A stretch of DNA of 64,000 nucleotides from Halorhabdus tiamatea SARL4B (GCF_000470655.1 NC_021921.1:2604001-2668000); one strand, 5' to 3'. Positions 8,656 through 16,847 are shown, counted from the stretch's first letter. Numbers and translations: made by a program. Notes: a model not told the origin generated them from the sequence alone.

Positions 8656-9678
8656 ATGCCCGAGCGCGGAAAGATAGACACCGAGACGTTCGATGCCGTC
8701 ATCGCGTCCAACCTCGGAGCCGACCGCAAGGACGTAGAGATCGGCCCACAGCACGGCGTCGACTTCGGCGTGCTCTCGATCGACGATAGCGCACTCGTGG
8801 TGGCGACCGATCCCATCTCGATTCTCCCGTCCCTCGGCTTCGAGCGGGCCGGCCGACTGGCGCTCGACATCGTCCTGACGGATGTCGCTGTCTCCGGAGT
8901 CGCCCCAACCCACGCCACGGTCTCGCTGTCGTTGCCGACCGAGATGACCGACGGGGAACTCGAACGCACCTGGCGTGGGATGGCCGACCACGCCGCTGAC
9001 CTCGGCGTGAGCATTGTCTCCGGACACACGGCGCGCTATGAGGGTGTCGAGTACTCCTGGGTCGGCGGCGCGACCGCCCTTGGCGTCGGCGACCCCGACG
9101 ATGTCGTGCGACCAGACGGCGCGAACCCCGGTGACGCGATCGTCCTCGCGACCGGGCCGGGCGCGGAGACTGCGGGGCTGTTCGCGACGCTGTTCCCCGA
9201 CGCGCTGGACCTGCCGGCCGAGACAGTCGCGACCGCTCAGGAGCGGGTCGCGGACATCCTGGGCGTTGCCGACGCCACGACAGCGTCAGCCGCGGGCGAC
9301 CTCTCGGCGATGCACGACGCCACGGAGGGAGGGGTTCTCGGCGGCATGGCCGAGATGGCAACGGGTGGCGGCGTCCAGTTCGTCGTCGAGCGCGACCGCG
9401 CACCAGTTCAGCCAGGCGTCCACGCCGTCTGTGACGCGATCGACGTCGACCCGTGGACAGTCACCAGTGCCGGAAGCCTGATCGTCACGGCCCCGCCAGC
9501 CGCTGCAGAAGCGGTCGTTGCTGCCCTCGAATCACGTGGTACGCCAGCGGCGATCGTCGGTTCGGTTCAGGCGGCCGGCGAGCAGCAGTCGGGCGTCGTT
9601 CTCGACGGCGAACGCGTGGAACCGCCTGCAAGCGATCCAGCCTGGGACGCGATGGCGCGTCTCCAGCAATCCGAGTGA
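8656..9678 (+). CDS. AIR synthase-related protein (HypE/PurM-like fold)
   Basis: The 340-residue protein has the two-domain PurM/HypE/ThiL/SelD fold. The N-terminal half carries the metal/ATP-binding stretch ATDPISILPSLGFERAGRLALDIVLTDVAVSGVAPTHATVSLSLP, and the second half the conserved MHDATEGGVLGGMAEMA. The HypE C-terminal Cys needed for hydrogenase cyanation is absent (it ends ARLQQSE), so a HypE role is unlikely. It lies 75 bases after the thiamine-type importer on the same strand, which may hint at a thiamine link, but ThiL motifs are not clear. Confidence 0.75.
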   Translation: MPERGKIDTETFDAVIASNLGADRKDVEIGPQHGVDFGVLSIDDSALVVATDPISILPSLGFERAGRLALDIVLTDVAVSGVAPTHATVSLSLPTEMTDGELERTWRGMADHAADLGVSIVSGHTARYEGVEYSWVGGATALGVGDPDDVVRPDGANPGDAIVLATGPGAETAGLFATLFPDALDLPAETVATAQERVADILGVADATTASAAGDLSAMHDATEGGVLGGMAEMATGGGVQFVVERDRAPVQPGVHAVCDAIDVDPWTVTSAGSLIVTAPPAAAEAVVAALESRGTPAAIVGSVQAAGEQQSGVVLDGERVEPPASDPAWDAMARLQQSE

Positions 9679-9705
9679 GAACACAGACGGAAGTCCGGGA
9701 AGCGA

Positions 9706-11202
9706 TTACGCCTGGCGAATCCGTTCGATGACGCCGTCGCGGTCGACGGTGCCCGAGACCGTCCGAGGGATCGACTCGGCGACGGCGATCGACTTCGGGA
9801 CTTTGAACGCCGCGAGTTCGTCTCGGCAGGCCGTTTCGATGCCGTCGACGTCCGGATCGCTCCCGTTCTCGGGAACCACGAGTGCGCCGACGCGTTCGCC
9901 CCACTCCTCGTCGGAGATGCCGACGACGACCGACTCCGCGACGGCCGGATGGGACTCGATGACCGACTCGACTTCGCCGGGGTCGACGTTCTCGCCGCCG
10001 GTGACGATCTGGTCGTCGATCCGCCCCACGACGTAGAGCCGTCCGTCGGCGTCACGATACCCCAGGTCGCCCGTGTGGAGCCCCCGTTCGTCGAAGACTT
10101 TCCGGGTCTCCGCGTCGTCGAGGTAGCCTGGTGTGACGGTCGGGCCGTCGATGACGATTTCACCGGTCTCACCCGGCGCGGCGGACGCCTCGTCGTCGAT
10201 AATCGCGACTTTCGTGAACATGAGCGGCTGTCCGACCGTCCCCGGGTTCCCGAAGGCCTGGGTCGGCGTGGCGGTCGCGACCTGTGAGGCCGTCTCGGTC
10301 ATCCCGTAGGTTGGGAACGCAGGGACGCCGGCGTCCTCACTGCGTTCGATGAGGTCGCGTGGCGCGGCGGCCCCGCCGAGCAACACGAACCGGAGTGACT
10401 CGGGCGGGGACCACTCCGTATCGAGCAACCGGGACAGCATCGTCGGGACGAACGAGACGCCGGTCACGTCGAAGTCGATCATCGTCGTCGCCGTCTCGGC
10501 CGGCTCGAACTCCCGCTGGAGGACGACACTCGTCCCGTACAACGTCGATCTGATCAGCGGAGCCAGCCCGCCCATGTGGACCATGGGCACCGAGACGAGC
10601 CACCGGTCCTCGCGGGTGAGCCCCAGCCGGAACGCCGACGCGATCGCACTCGCAAAGAGGTTCGTCAGCGTGAGTTTCACGCCCCTGGGTTCGCCAGTCG
10701 TCCCCGAGGTGAACATGATCAGGTGTGTATCCGAGGGGTACCGTGCCCGTGGGGTCGTGCCGCCGTCGTAGGCCGGGAGCGATTCGACGCCGGCGACGTC
10801 GGTCTCGTCGACGGTAAAGAGCGGTGGCCCCTCGATGTCGGCGATCGCCCCGGCCGTCCGGTCGGTCGCGACCACGGCGTCGACTGCGGCCTTCTCCGCG
10901 AGAAACTCGAGTGTCTCGGCAGGTTCCCGTGTATCGAGCGGGACGATCGCCGTGCCGAGTCGCCAGGCTGCGTGCGTCGCGCGGACGAAGTCGATCCCGG
11001 TCTCCATGGCGATCCCGAGTCGGTCCGGCCGTCCCTCACAGACGGCGGCGATCCGACCAGCCAGCCAATCGGCGTCGTCGAACAGTTCCTCGTAAGTCCA
11101 GGTCCGTCCGGTCTCGGATTCGATGACTGCCGTCCGGTCCGGCGTCGAACTCGCACGGGCGGTCAGTGGATCGACCTGCGGCCAGGCGTCGAGCGTTCGC
11201 AT
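9706..11202 (-). CDS. menE: o-Succinylbenzoate-CoA ligase
   Basis: This 498-residue ANL-superfamily adenylating enzyme has the AMP-binding motif MFTSGTTGEPRGVKLT, a second motif PTYGMTETASQ and the hinge LHTGDLGYRDADGRLYVVGR. The family activates o-succinylbenzoate to its CoA thioester in menaquinone synthesis; position downstream of menC in the same direction supports MenE over a general acyl-CoA ligase. The start MRTLDAWPQ at 11202 is preferred to an ATG 24 bases upstream. It is the last gene of the men cluster. Confidence 0.85.
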   Translation of the reverse strand: MRTLDAWPQVDPLTARASSTPDRTAVIESETGRTWTYEELFDDADWLAGRIAAVCEGRPDRLGIAMETGIDFVRATHAAWRLGTAIVPLDTREPAETLEFLAEKAAVDAVVATDRTAGAIADIEGPPLFTVDETDVAGVESLPAYDGGTTPRARYPSDTHLIMFTSGTTGEPRGVKLTLTNLFASAIASAFRLGLTREDRWLVSVPMVHMGGLAPLIRSTLYGTSVVLQREFEPAETATTMIDFDVTGVSFVPTMLSRLLDTEWSPPESLRFVLLGGAAAPRDLIERSEDAGVPAFPTYGMTETASQVATATPTQAFGNPGTVGQPLMFTKVAIIDDEASAAPGETGEIVIDGPTVTPGYLDDAETRKVFDERGLHTGDLGYRDADGRLYVVGRIDDQIVTGGENVDPGEVESVIESHPAVAESVVVGISDEEWGERVGALVVPENGSDPDVDGIETACRDELAAFKVPKSIAVAESIPRTVSGTVDRDGVIERIRQA

Positions 11203-11286
11203 TTGACGGTATTGTGCGCCCGCCACACAAAAACGGCGTTACGATTCTCAGATTCTTCGAAGGTGTCGACCGGTCGCCTGCCGGCA

Positions 11287-12306
11287 CTACTCGAATTCGA
11301 CGCCGATTCCCGGCCCGTCTGGAACGGCGATTCGTCCCTCCTCGACTGGCGCGGGGTCGGGTGCGAGGTCCTCGCGAAGTCGATCGGCTGTCGCCAAGCC
11401 ACAGGCCCGCTCGATCCCCAGGCTCGCCGCCAGGTGGATGGCGGCCGTCCGGGCGACGACGCCGTCTACCGTCGTCGTGATCACCGGGTCGATCCCCCGC
11501 GCTCGCGCCTCGAGTGCCAGCGACCGCGTCCGGCGGACGCCGCCGAGTGCCATCGGCTTTAAAACCAGGACGTCCGCAGCGTCGGCAGCGGCGATTGCGT
11601 CGAGGCCGGTCGCTCGAAGCGATTCGTCGAGGGCGATCTCGACGTCACCACCCCGAAGCGCTGCGTGGCCCGGGAGATCATCGGCGGCCAGCGGCTGTTC
11701 GACGTAGGAGACGTCCACCGTCGCCAGTTCCTCGATCGCCCGACGCGTTTCTGAGAGTCTCCAGGCGGCGTTCGCGTCGGCGCGGATCGTCGCCGCCGGG
11801 CCGATCGCGTCCCGGACTGCCTGGATTCGAGAGACGTCCGCGTCGACCGATCGAGCGCCGACCTTGACCTTGACCGTTCCAAAGCCCGCGTCGACGGCCG
11901 CTGTTGCACGTTCGGCGGTCTTTTTGGCGGGTGCATCCCCGACAGTCGCGTTGACGGGGACGGACTCGCGCGGTGTCTGGCCCAGATATCTCGCCAGGGA
12001 CTGTCCGGCCACACGTGCCCGGCGGTCGGCGATCGCGAGGTCGAGTCCGTGTCGCGCCGCCGGCGTCGCCGTCGGGTCAAGATCGTCGAGTGCCGCCTCG
12101 ACCCCACAGTCGCTGACTATCGACGTCGCCGTCTCGAGAGCGTCCCGACACGCTTCGAGAGACTCCGTCCAGCCGGGGAGTGGCATCGCCTCGCCGATTC
12201 CTGGCGGCTCTTCGAGCGTGATCAGAAACCCCTCCCGGCGGTCGATCGTCCCTGCAGCCGTCGAGAGTGCGGACGAGAGCGGCAGCGAGACGGGTTCGAC
12301 GTCCAT
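11287..12306 (-). CDS. menC: o-Succinylbenzoate synthase
   Basis: The 339-residue enolase-superfamily enzyme dehydrates SHCHC to o-succinylbenzoate. Visible active-site elements are the base KVKVG, metal ligands in RADAN, YVEQP and IALDES, and the second base in VLKPMALGG. The same frame runs open into menA, but the true start is ATG at 12306, where TGATG couples it to the menA stop. Confidence 0.88.
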   Translation of the reverse strand: MDVEPVSLPLSSALSTAAGTIDRREGFLITLEEPPGIGEAMPLPGWTESLEACRDALETATSIVSDCGVEAALDDLDPTATPAARHGLDLAIADRRARVAGQSLARYLGQTPRESVPVNATVGDAPAKKTAERATAAVDAGFGTVKVKVGARSVDADVSRIQAVRDAIGPAATIRADANAAWRLSETRRAIEELATVDVSYVEQPLAADDLPGHAALRGGDVEIALDESLRATGLDAIAAADAADVLVLKPMALGGVRRTRSLALEARARGIDPVITTTVDGVVARTAAIHLAASLGIERACGLATADRLREDLAPDPAPVEEGRIAVPDGPGIGVEFE

Positions 12307-13259
12307 CAGATCACCGCCGGCACCGCGAGACCGACCGCGAACAGCGCCGCGTGGGCGACCATGACCTGCCCAGTCCGTTCGAGTGCCGGATCGAGGACGT
12401 CGCCGCCCGATTCCGTCAGGACGGTCCTCGTCACCGAGACGGCAAGGGGCAACGTCACGAGCGGGAGCAACGCCGGCAATCCGAAGTCGACATCGAACGC
12501 GAAGACGACCGGAACGACGTAGGCCGTTCCCATCATGAAGACGTATTCGAGGCGACTCAAACGGTCGCCCAGAATGACTGCGAGCGTGCGCTTGCCCGCC
12601 TTGCGATCCGTCTCGATGTCCCGGACGTTGTTCACGTTCAGGATGGCCGTCGAGAGCGTCGCAGCCGGAAGACTCGCGACCACGGCCGCGAGGCTGATGG
12701 TTCCGCTTGGCACCCACAGTGGAAAGAGGCCGGCCGTTGCCGTGGCTGCCTGGACGTAGTAGGTTCCGACGACGGCGAAGACGCCGAAGTAGACGAACAC
12801 GAACAGGTCCCCGAGGCCGTAGTAGCCGTAGGGGTACGGGCCGCCAGTGTAGAGGATCCCGGCGGCGATTCCGGAGAGCCCGATCAGGAGGATCGGCACG
12901 CCACCGATCGCCACGAGGTACAGCCCGACGACGATCGCCAGCCCGTAGGTGAAGACGATCGCGCGCTTGACCTCCGCGGGTTCGATCAATCCACTCGAGG
13001 TAACGCGAGTGAATCCTTCGCGTTCGTCCGTGTCGGCCCCCTTCACGGCGTCGAAGTAGTCGTTGGCGAAGTTGGTCCCGATCTGGATCAGGAGTGCGCC
13101 GACCAGTGCCGCAAGCGTCGGGAAGAGTGCGAAGACGCCGTCGTGGACGGCGACCCCGACGCCGACGATGACCGGGGCGGTTCCCGCTGGCAGGGTGTGC
13201 GGCCTGGCGGCCATCACCCACGCTTTTCGCTTCGAGACGTCTGCCGCTGGCCTACTCAT
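12306..13259 (-). CDS. menA: 1,4-Dihydroxy-2-naphthoate polyprenyltransferase
   Basis: The 317-residue membrane enzyme attaches the polyprenyl tail to dihydroxynaphthoate. It has UbiA-family features: about eight hydrophobic helices, the first Asp-rich motif in NFANDYFDAVKGADTDER and the second in NVNNVRDIETDRKAGKRTLA. An in-frame ATG 105 bases upstream was rejected because a TATA-like CCTTAAAC sits about 29 bases before ATG 13259. It overlaps menC by one base (TGATG). Confidence 0.92.
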   Translation of the reverse strand: MSRPAADVSKRKAWVMAARPHTLPAGTAPVIVGVGVAVHDGVFALFPTLAALVGALLIQIGTNFANDYFDAVKGADTDEREGFTRVTSSGLIEPAEVKRAIVFTYGLAIVVGLYLVAIGGVPILLIGLSGIAAGILYTGGPYPYGYYGLGDLFVFVYFGVFAVVGTYYVQAATATAGLFPLWVPSGTISLAAVVASLPAATLSTAILNVNNVRDIETDRKAGKRTLAVILGDRLSRLEYVFMMGTAYVVPVVFAFDVDFGLPALLPLVTLPLAVSVTRTVLTESGGDVLDPALERTGQVMVAHAALFAVGLAVPAVI

Positions 13260-13282
13260 CGTCTGGATTTGGGGCCTGTGTC

Positions 13283-13294
13283 CGTTTAAGGTAT
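13283..13294 (-). promoter_or_regulatory. TATA-like box of menA-menC-menE
   Basis: ATACCTTAAAC on the minus strand is centred about 29 bases before the menA ATG. It implies that menACE has its own promoter and need not be read through from menB. Confidence 0.5.
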
Positions 13295-13328
13295 CGGAGA
13301 CAGTCACTCGACAAACACGCAGATAGTC

Positions 13329-13407
13329 ATACTGCCGGCTGTACGTGCTAAAGATATTCGCCACACCAGGGTGGCGAATTCCTTCAGTCTGTTACAGCCG
13401 GCAGTAT
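13329..13407 (+). repeat. MITE-like nested palindrome, copy 1
   Basis: This 79-bp unit is bounded by perfect 15-bp inverted repeats (ATACTGCCGGCTGTA and its complement) and has an inner 9-bp inverted repeat, ATTCGCCAC / GTGGCGAAT. A second copy lies inverted at 16666-16745; over the shared ~58 bases I see one mismatch. No coding frame and no clear target duplication. It may be a non-autonomous transposon. Confidence 0.8.
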
Positions 13408-13420
13408 CAGCCCTGAGCAT

Positions 13421-13619
13421 ACGGCTCGCCCTGGCGAGCCGTTTCACTCGACCGAGCGATAGCGAGGCCCGAACGAAGAGAGAGCCTCGGAAGTGCGAAC
13501 GGCGACCAACGGGAGCCGTGAGCAGCGAGGTCGCGGTGTTTTTGGTCCAGCTTTTTGCAAGGTGCCTTCCCGCAGGCCGCCAACGGCGGCCGAGGAAAGG
13601 CACCGCAGTAAAAAGGTGG
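13421..13619 (-). repeat. Post-stop structured non-coding module, copy 1 (after menB)
   Basis: Read on the minus strand, this begins 4 bases after the menB stop: CCACCTTTTT, a hairpin (GGTGCCTT...AAGGCACC with inner GGCCGCC/GGCGGCC), the core AAAAAGCTGGACCAAAAA, a second variable region, then GAGTGAAACGGCTCGCC closing a perfect 10-bp stem (ACGGCTCGCC/GGCGAGCCGT). The same order of constant boxes occurs after hpt at 45044-45157. The 5' box can pair with the first half of the core (9 of 10 bases). Confidence 0.75.
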
Positions 13620-13622
13620 TCT

Positions 13623-14522
13623 TCAGTAGTGCCAGGGGTACTCGTCGAAGTTCGGTTCCCGTCCCTCGTTGAAGGCGTCCCGACCCTCTTTTGCTTCGTC
13701 GGTCATGTACGCGAGGCGAGTCGCTTCCCCCGAGAACACCTGCTGGCCGACCATGCCGTCCTCGGGGAGGTTGAACGCGTACTTGAGCATCCGCATGGCG
13801 GTCGGGGACTTGCCCTCGATTCGGCTGGCCCATTCGAGGGCAGTCTCCTCTAACTCCTCGTGGGGGACGACGTCGTTGACCATGCCCATGTCGGCGGCTT
13901 CCTCGGCGTCGTAGGTCTTCCCGAGGAAGAACACCTCGCGGGCCTTCTTCTGGCCGATCTGGCGGGCGAGATACGCCGAGCCGAACCCGCCGTCGAAACT
14001 TCCGACGTCGGGGTCCGTCTGGAGAAATTTGGCGTGTTCCTCGCTGGCGAGTGTCATGTCACAGATCACGTGCAGCGAGTGGCCGCCGCCGACCGCCCAG
14101 CCGGGCACGACCGCGACGACTGGCTTTGGCATGTGGCGGATCTGGCGCTGGACCTCCAGAATGTGCAGGCGAGGGGCCTCCTGGCCGTCACGTGCGTCCG
14201 CGTCACCGTCCTCCGCGTACTCGTAGCCGGCATCGCCGCGGATCGACTGGTCGCCGCCTGCAGAGAATGCCCAGCCGCCGTCTTTCGAGGACGGGCCGTT
14301 GCCGGTCAGCAGGACCGTGCCGACGTCGGTCTGGCGTTTGGCGTGATCGAGTGCGGCGGCGAGTTCGTCGACCGTCTCCGGCCGGAAGGCGTTGCGAACG
14401 TCTGGCCGATCGAACGCGATGCGGACAGCCCCGACGTCGCGTGCTCGGTGATACGTGATGTCGGTAAAGTCAAAGGACTCGATCGGATCCCAGCGAGCTG
14501 GATCGAACAACTCCGAAACCAT
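13623..14522 (-). CDS. menB: 1,4-Dihydroxy-2-naphthoyl-CoA synthase
   Basis: This 299-residue crotonase-superfamily enzyme cyclises o-succinylbenzoyl-CoA. MenB-type features are FSAGGDQSIRG (oxyanion hole), PGWAVGGGHSLHVICDMTLAS and the typical C-terminus EGREPNFDEYPWHY. The longer open frame upstream (to 14942) overlaps the divergent PRC-barrel gene and is not used. It lies upstream of menA on the same strand, separated by 363 bases of repeats. Confidence 0.93.
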   Translation of the reverse strand: MVSELFDPARWDPIESFDFTDITYHRARDVGAVRIAFDRPDVRNAFRPETVDELAAALDHAKRQTDVGTVLLTGNGPSSKDGGWAFSAGGDQSIRGDAGYEYAEDGDADARDGQEAPRLHILEVQRQIRHMPKPVVAVVPGWAVGGGHSLHVICDMTLASEEHAKFLQTDPDVGSFDGGFGSAYLARQIGQKKAREVFFLGKTYDAEEAADMGMVNDVVPHEELEETALEWASRIEGKSPTAMRMLKYAFNLPEDGMVGQQVFSGEATRLAYMTDEAKEGRDAFNEGREPNFDEYPWHY

Positions 14523-14591
14523 ACCTGGGCTCCGGGCGTCCTGGAGAAAAGCGTTCCCCGATCCTCGGGACGCCGGGCGTCTGACGTTCTG

Positions 14592-14604
14592 CCAAAAGTT
14601 AAGG
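14592..14604 (+). promoter_or_regulatory. TATA-like box of the PRC-barrel gene
   Basis: AAAAGTTAAGGG is centred about 29 bases before the ATG at 14628 and fixes that start. Confidence 0.45.
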
Positions 14605-14627
14605 GAGCCCCTCCCTACGGTCCGTGT

Positions 14628-14939
14628 ATGTCCATCGATCGAGACGCGACACCGCAGGAGATCACGTCGCTGGTGGGGCGAGAGGTGTATTCGAGCAACG
14701 GCGTCTACGTCGGCGAAGTCGAGGATCTGCGCCTCGATCTCGACGCCGAGGCCGTTACCGGTCTTGCCCTCCACCAGTTGAACAAGGAACTGTTCGACGC
14801 CGAGACGGCGAGTGCTCGTGGAGCGATCGTCCCCTATCGGTGGGTCCAGGCCGTCGGTGACGTCGTCATCATCAACGACATCGTCGAGCGCGTCCACGGG
14901 ACCGAAGCCGACGAATCGGGCGAAGACATCGTCGCCTGA
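14628..14939 (+). CDS. PRC-barrel domain protein
   Basis: The 103-residue protein is a single PRC-barrel domain: ITSLVGREVYSSNGVYVGEVEDLRLDLD with a later GAIVPYRWVQAVGDVVIIND. PRC-barrels occur in RNA maturation and photosystem proteins; small stand-alone haloarchaeal ones have no settled role. It is convergent with the DHH gene, 11 bases apart. Confidence 0.85.
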   Translation: MSIDRDATPQEITSLVGREVYSSNGVYVGEVEDLRLDLDAEAVTGLALHQLNKELFDAETASARGAIVPYRWVQAVGDVVIINDIVERVHGTEADESGEDIVA

Positions 14940-14950
14940 CACCGCGTTGC

Positions 14951-16408
14951 TCAGTTTCCGTTGGAGCCGTCGCTGCCTTCGACACCCATGGCCTCGAACA
15001 GCTTCGTTCGGACCGCTTCTTCAGTAAGCTCGAGCAAGGTGTCTCGGTTGCCATCGTCGGTCTCGATGCCGGTGAAGATCCCGAGTGGGATCTCGACGCT
15101 GGCGTCCGTCGAGTGGCCGGCAGTATCGCCGATGTCGCTGAAGGCCTCCGCCAGAACGTTGCCGATGTTCATCCGGATGTCTTTCGACCGGGCAGCCAGA
15201 TAGATCGTGTCGTCGGCGATGGCGAAGACTGCGGTGGTGGTGATCCCCTCGAGGTTGAGGAGCTGTTGGGCGGCCTGGGTGAGCGCCTCGCGATCCCGGA
15301 TGAAGCCGGCGTTCGAGACGAGGTGGCTCCCGCGTACCTCTCGGTTGCGGATCGCCTCCGCGAGGACGTCGAGCGTCTCCGGACTCATGCTCGGCGATTC
15401 GACCTGTTCTAAGGTGTCGTGGTCCGCGAAGGGATAGAGGTAGGCCGCCGCGGTCAGATCGGCCGGCGTCGTATCGCGCTTGAAGTCCAGTGTTTCGGCC
15501 CGAATGCCATACAGCAACGCCGTCGCGACTTCCTGTTCGAGACTGAGATCGTACTCCTGGACGTACTTGGTGAGAATCGTCGACGTGGCCGAGACGTTCG
15601 GCCGTACATCCGTGAATTCGGCTTCAGCCTCCGTCTCGACCTCATAGTGGTCGATGACGATGTCGATTTTCCCGTCGACGTAAGCGGAGGGATCACCGCT
15701 TTTGGCGTAATCGACCAGCGCAGTGGTATCGTACTCGGCCAGGTCGACTGATTGACTCGAGACGAGTTCCAGACCGAGCAGATTGACGAACGCTCGGTTC
15801 TCGTGGTGGCCGATCTCGCCCTCGTAGATGACGTCCGCTTCGACGTCGCGGTTCGCGGCGATCGCCTGGAGGGCGACGGCACTGGCGATCGAGTCCGGAT
15901 CCGGACCGCGGTGGATCAAGATTGCCATGCGTTCGTCGGTGGCGTCGATGACGGCGGCGAGTTGTCGAGCCTTGTGTTCGAGCTCGCCGGTCTCCAGTGC
16001 CCGAAGTGCCGAGTCGGCGATCACGGCCGAGGGATTGATGACGACGTTCGCGCCGAGTTCAGAGAGGTCGTCCGCGGAGACTGGATCTGACGCGCGGGCG
16101 ACGATAAACTGATCTTCGTTGTGTGCCTGGAGGTTTTCGACAGCGACCTCGTTGGCCGAAACGTCCGAGGAGAGGATCAACACGACGTCTCTGTCTGCCA
16201 GATTATCGACGATCGACTCGTCGCGAATATCAGCCGTTTCGGCGTTTAAGTCTTGGTCGCGGAGGGCCTCGACGCGACTTTCGTCGCGGTCGAGGATCAG
16301 GACGTCTTTGCCCTCCCGTTCGAGTTCCTCGGCTACGGCGTGGCCGACACTCCCACACCCCAAGATCGCATACGAAGACATCGTCGCCGTCGTGATGCCG
16401 CTGCTCAT
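14951..16408 (-). CDS. TrkA-N/DHH-family phosphoesterase fusion
   Basis: The 485-residue protein joins an N-terminal Rossmann TrkA-N domain (MSSYAILGCGSVGHAVAEEL, then VLILDRDESRVEALR) to a DHH phosphoesterase core (ILIHRGPDPDSIASAVALQAIA, VDYAKSGDP, IVIDHYEVETEAEAEF) and a C-terminal DHHA1-like domain (GSHLVSNAGFIRDREAL, AARSKDIRMNIGNVLAEAF). The family cleaves short nucleotides or cyclic dinucleotides; the Rossmann part may sense a nucleotide. Motif three reads DHY rather than DHH. Start 16408 is preferred to 16381 because TTATATT lies about 31 bases upstream. Confidence 0.82.
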   Translation of the reverse strand: MSSGITTATMSSYAILGCGSVGHAVAEELEREGKDVLILDRDESRVEALRDQDLNAETADIRDESIVDNLADRDVVLILSSDVSANEVAVENLQAHNEDQFIVARASDPVSADDLSELGANVVINPSAVIADSALRALETGELEHKARQLAAVIDATDERMAILIHRGPDPDSIASAVALQAIAANRDVEADVIYEGEIGHHENRAFVNLLGLELVSSQSVDLAEYDTTALVDYAKSGDPSAYVDGKIDIVIDHYEVETEAEAEFTDVRPNVSATSTILTKYVQEYDLSLEQEVATALLYGIRAETLDFKRDTTPADLTAAAYLYPFADHDTLEQVESPSMSPETLDVLAEAIRNREVRGSHLVSNAGFIRDREALTQAAQQLLNLEGITTTAVFAIADDTIYLAARSKDIRMNIGNVLAEAFSDIGDTAGHSTDASVEIPLGIFTGIETDDGNRDTLLELTEEAVRTKLFEAMGVEGSDGSNGN

Positions 16409-16435
16409 AGTGACGAAACCGAGGGATTCCAGACC

Positions 16436-16443
16436 CTTATATT
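16436..16443 (-). promoter_or_regulatory. TATA box of the TrkA-N/DHH gene
   Basis: AATATAAG on the minus strand is centred about 31 bases before ATG 16408. Confidence 0.5.
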
Positions 16444-16549
16444 GCCGCGGTCGTTCTCGCATCCGAAAACTACCATCCCCGAGGGCGATACTCGGCGAGC
16501 GAGCCGAAAGGAAACGTATTTGAATCGCCCGACGAAATCAGTGATGTCA

Positions 16550-16623
16550 GGGCCGGTAGCTCAGTCCGGCAGAGCGTCTGACTCTTAATCAGACGGTCAG
16601 GGGTTCAAATCCCTTCCGGCCCG
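16550..16623 (+). tRNA. tRNA-Lys (anticodon CTT)
   Basis: The cloverleaf is complete: acceptor GGGCCGG/CCGGCCC with discriminator G, D-arm GCTC...GAGC, anticodon stem TCTGA/TCAGA around loop CTCTTAA giving anticodon CTT, and T-arm AGGGG-TTCAAAT-CCCTT. No CCA is encoded and no intron is seen. A TATA-like CGTATTTGA lies about 32 bases upstream. Fragments of its 3' end recur just downstream. Confidence 0.95.
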
Positions 16624-16665
16624 TGATATTCTCGCGCCGCTCACTTTCGAGCGGCGCGTGTATTC

Positions 16666-16745
16666 ATACTGCCGGCTGTAACAGACTGAAGGAATTCGCC
16701 ACCCCGGTGTGGCGAATATCTTTACGAACTTACAGCCGGCAGTAT
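16666..16745 (-). repeat. MITE-like nested palindrome, copy 2
   Basis: This 80-bp unit is the inverted counterpart of 13329-13407, with the same 15-bp terminal inverted repeats and the inner ATTCGCCAC/GTGGCGAAT hairpin. It sits 42 bases after tRNA-Lys, between the tRNA and two tRNA fragments. Confidence 0.8.
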
Positions 16746-16752
16746 CATCAAG

Positions 16753-16767
16753 CGGAAGGGATTTGAA
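16753..16767 (-). repeat. Inverted fragment of the tRNA-Lys T-arm
   Basis: The complement of these 15 bases, TTCAAATCCCTTCCG, is identical to tRNA positions 16604-16618. Confidence 0.65.
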
Positions 16768-16826
16768 GTAGACGAGTCACAGCCCGGGAAGCGAGCGGAG
16801 CGAGCGACCCGGAATGTCTCGGCGTA

Positions 16827-16847
16827 GTTCACATCTCTTCCGGCCCG
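16827..16847 (+). repeat. Direct fragment of the tRNA-Lys 3' end (possible att scar)
   Basis: These 21 bases match 19 of 21 bases of the tRNA 3' end (16603-16623), including the final CTTCCGGCCCG. Such a direct repeat downstream of a tRNA is what an integrated element leaves, though only about 200 bases lie between and no integrase is present. Confidence 0.5.

Noticed and set aside
8656-9678. Annotation as hydrogenase maturation protein HypE
   Set aside because: The C-terminal cysteine peptide needed for HypE function is absent and no hydrogenase genes are present.
11287-13221. A single 644-codon minus-strand frame covering menC and most of menA
   Set aside because: Only the part from 12306 down is MenC; the rest is the wrong frame of menA.
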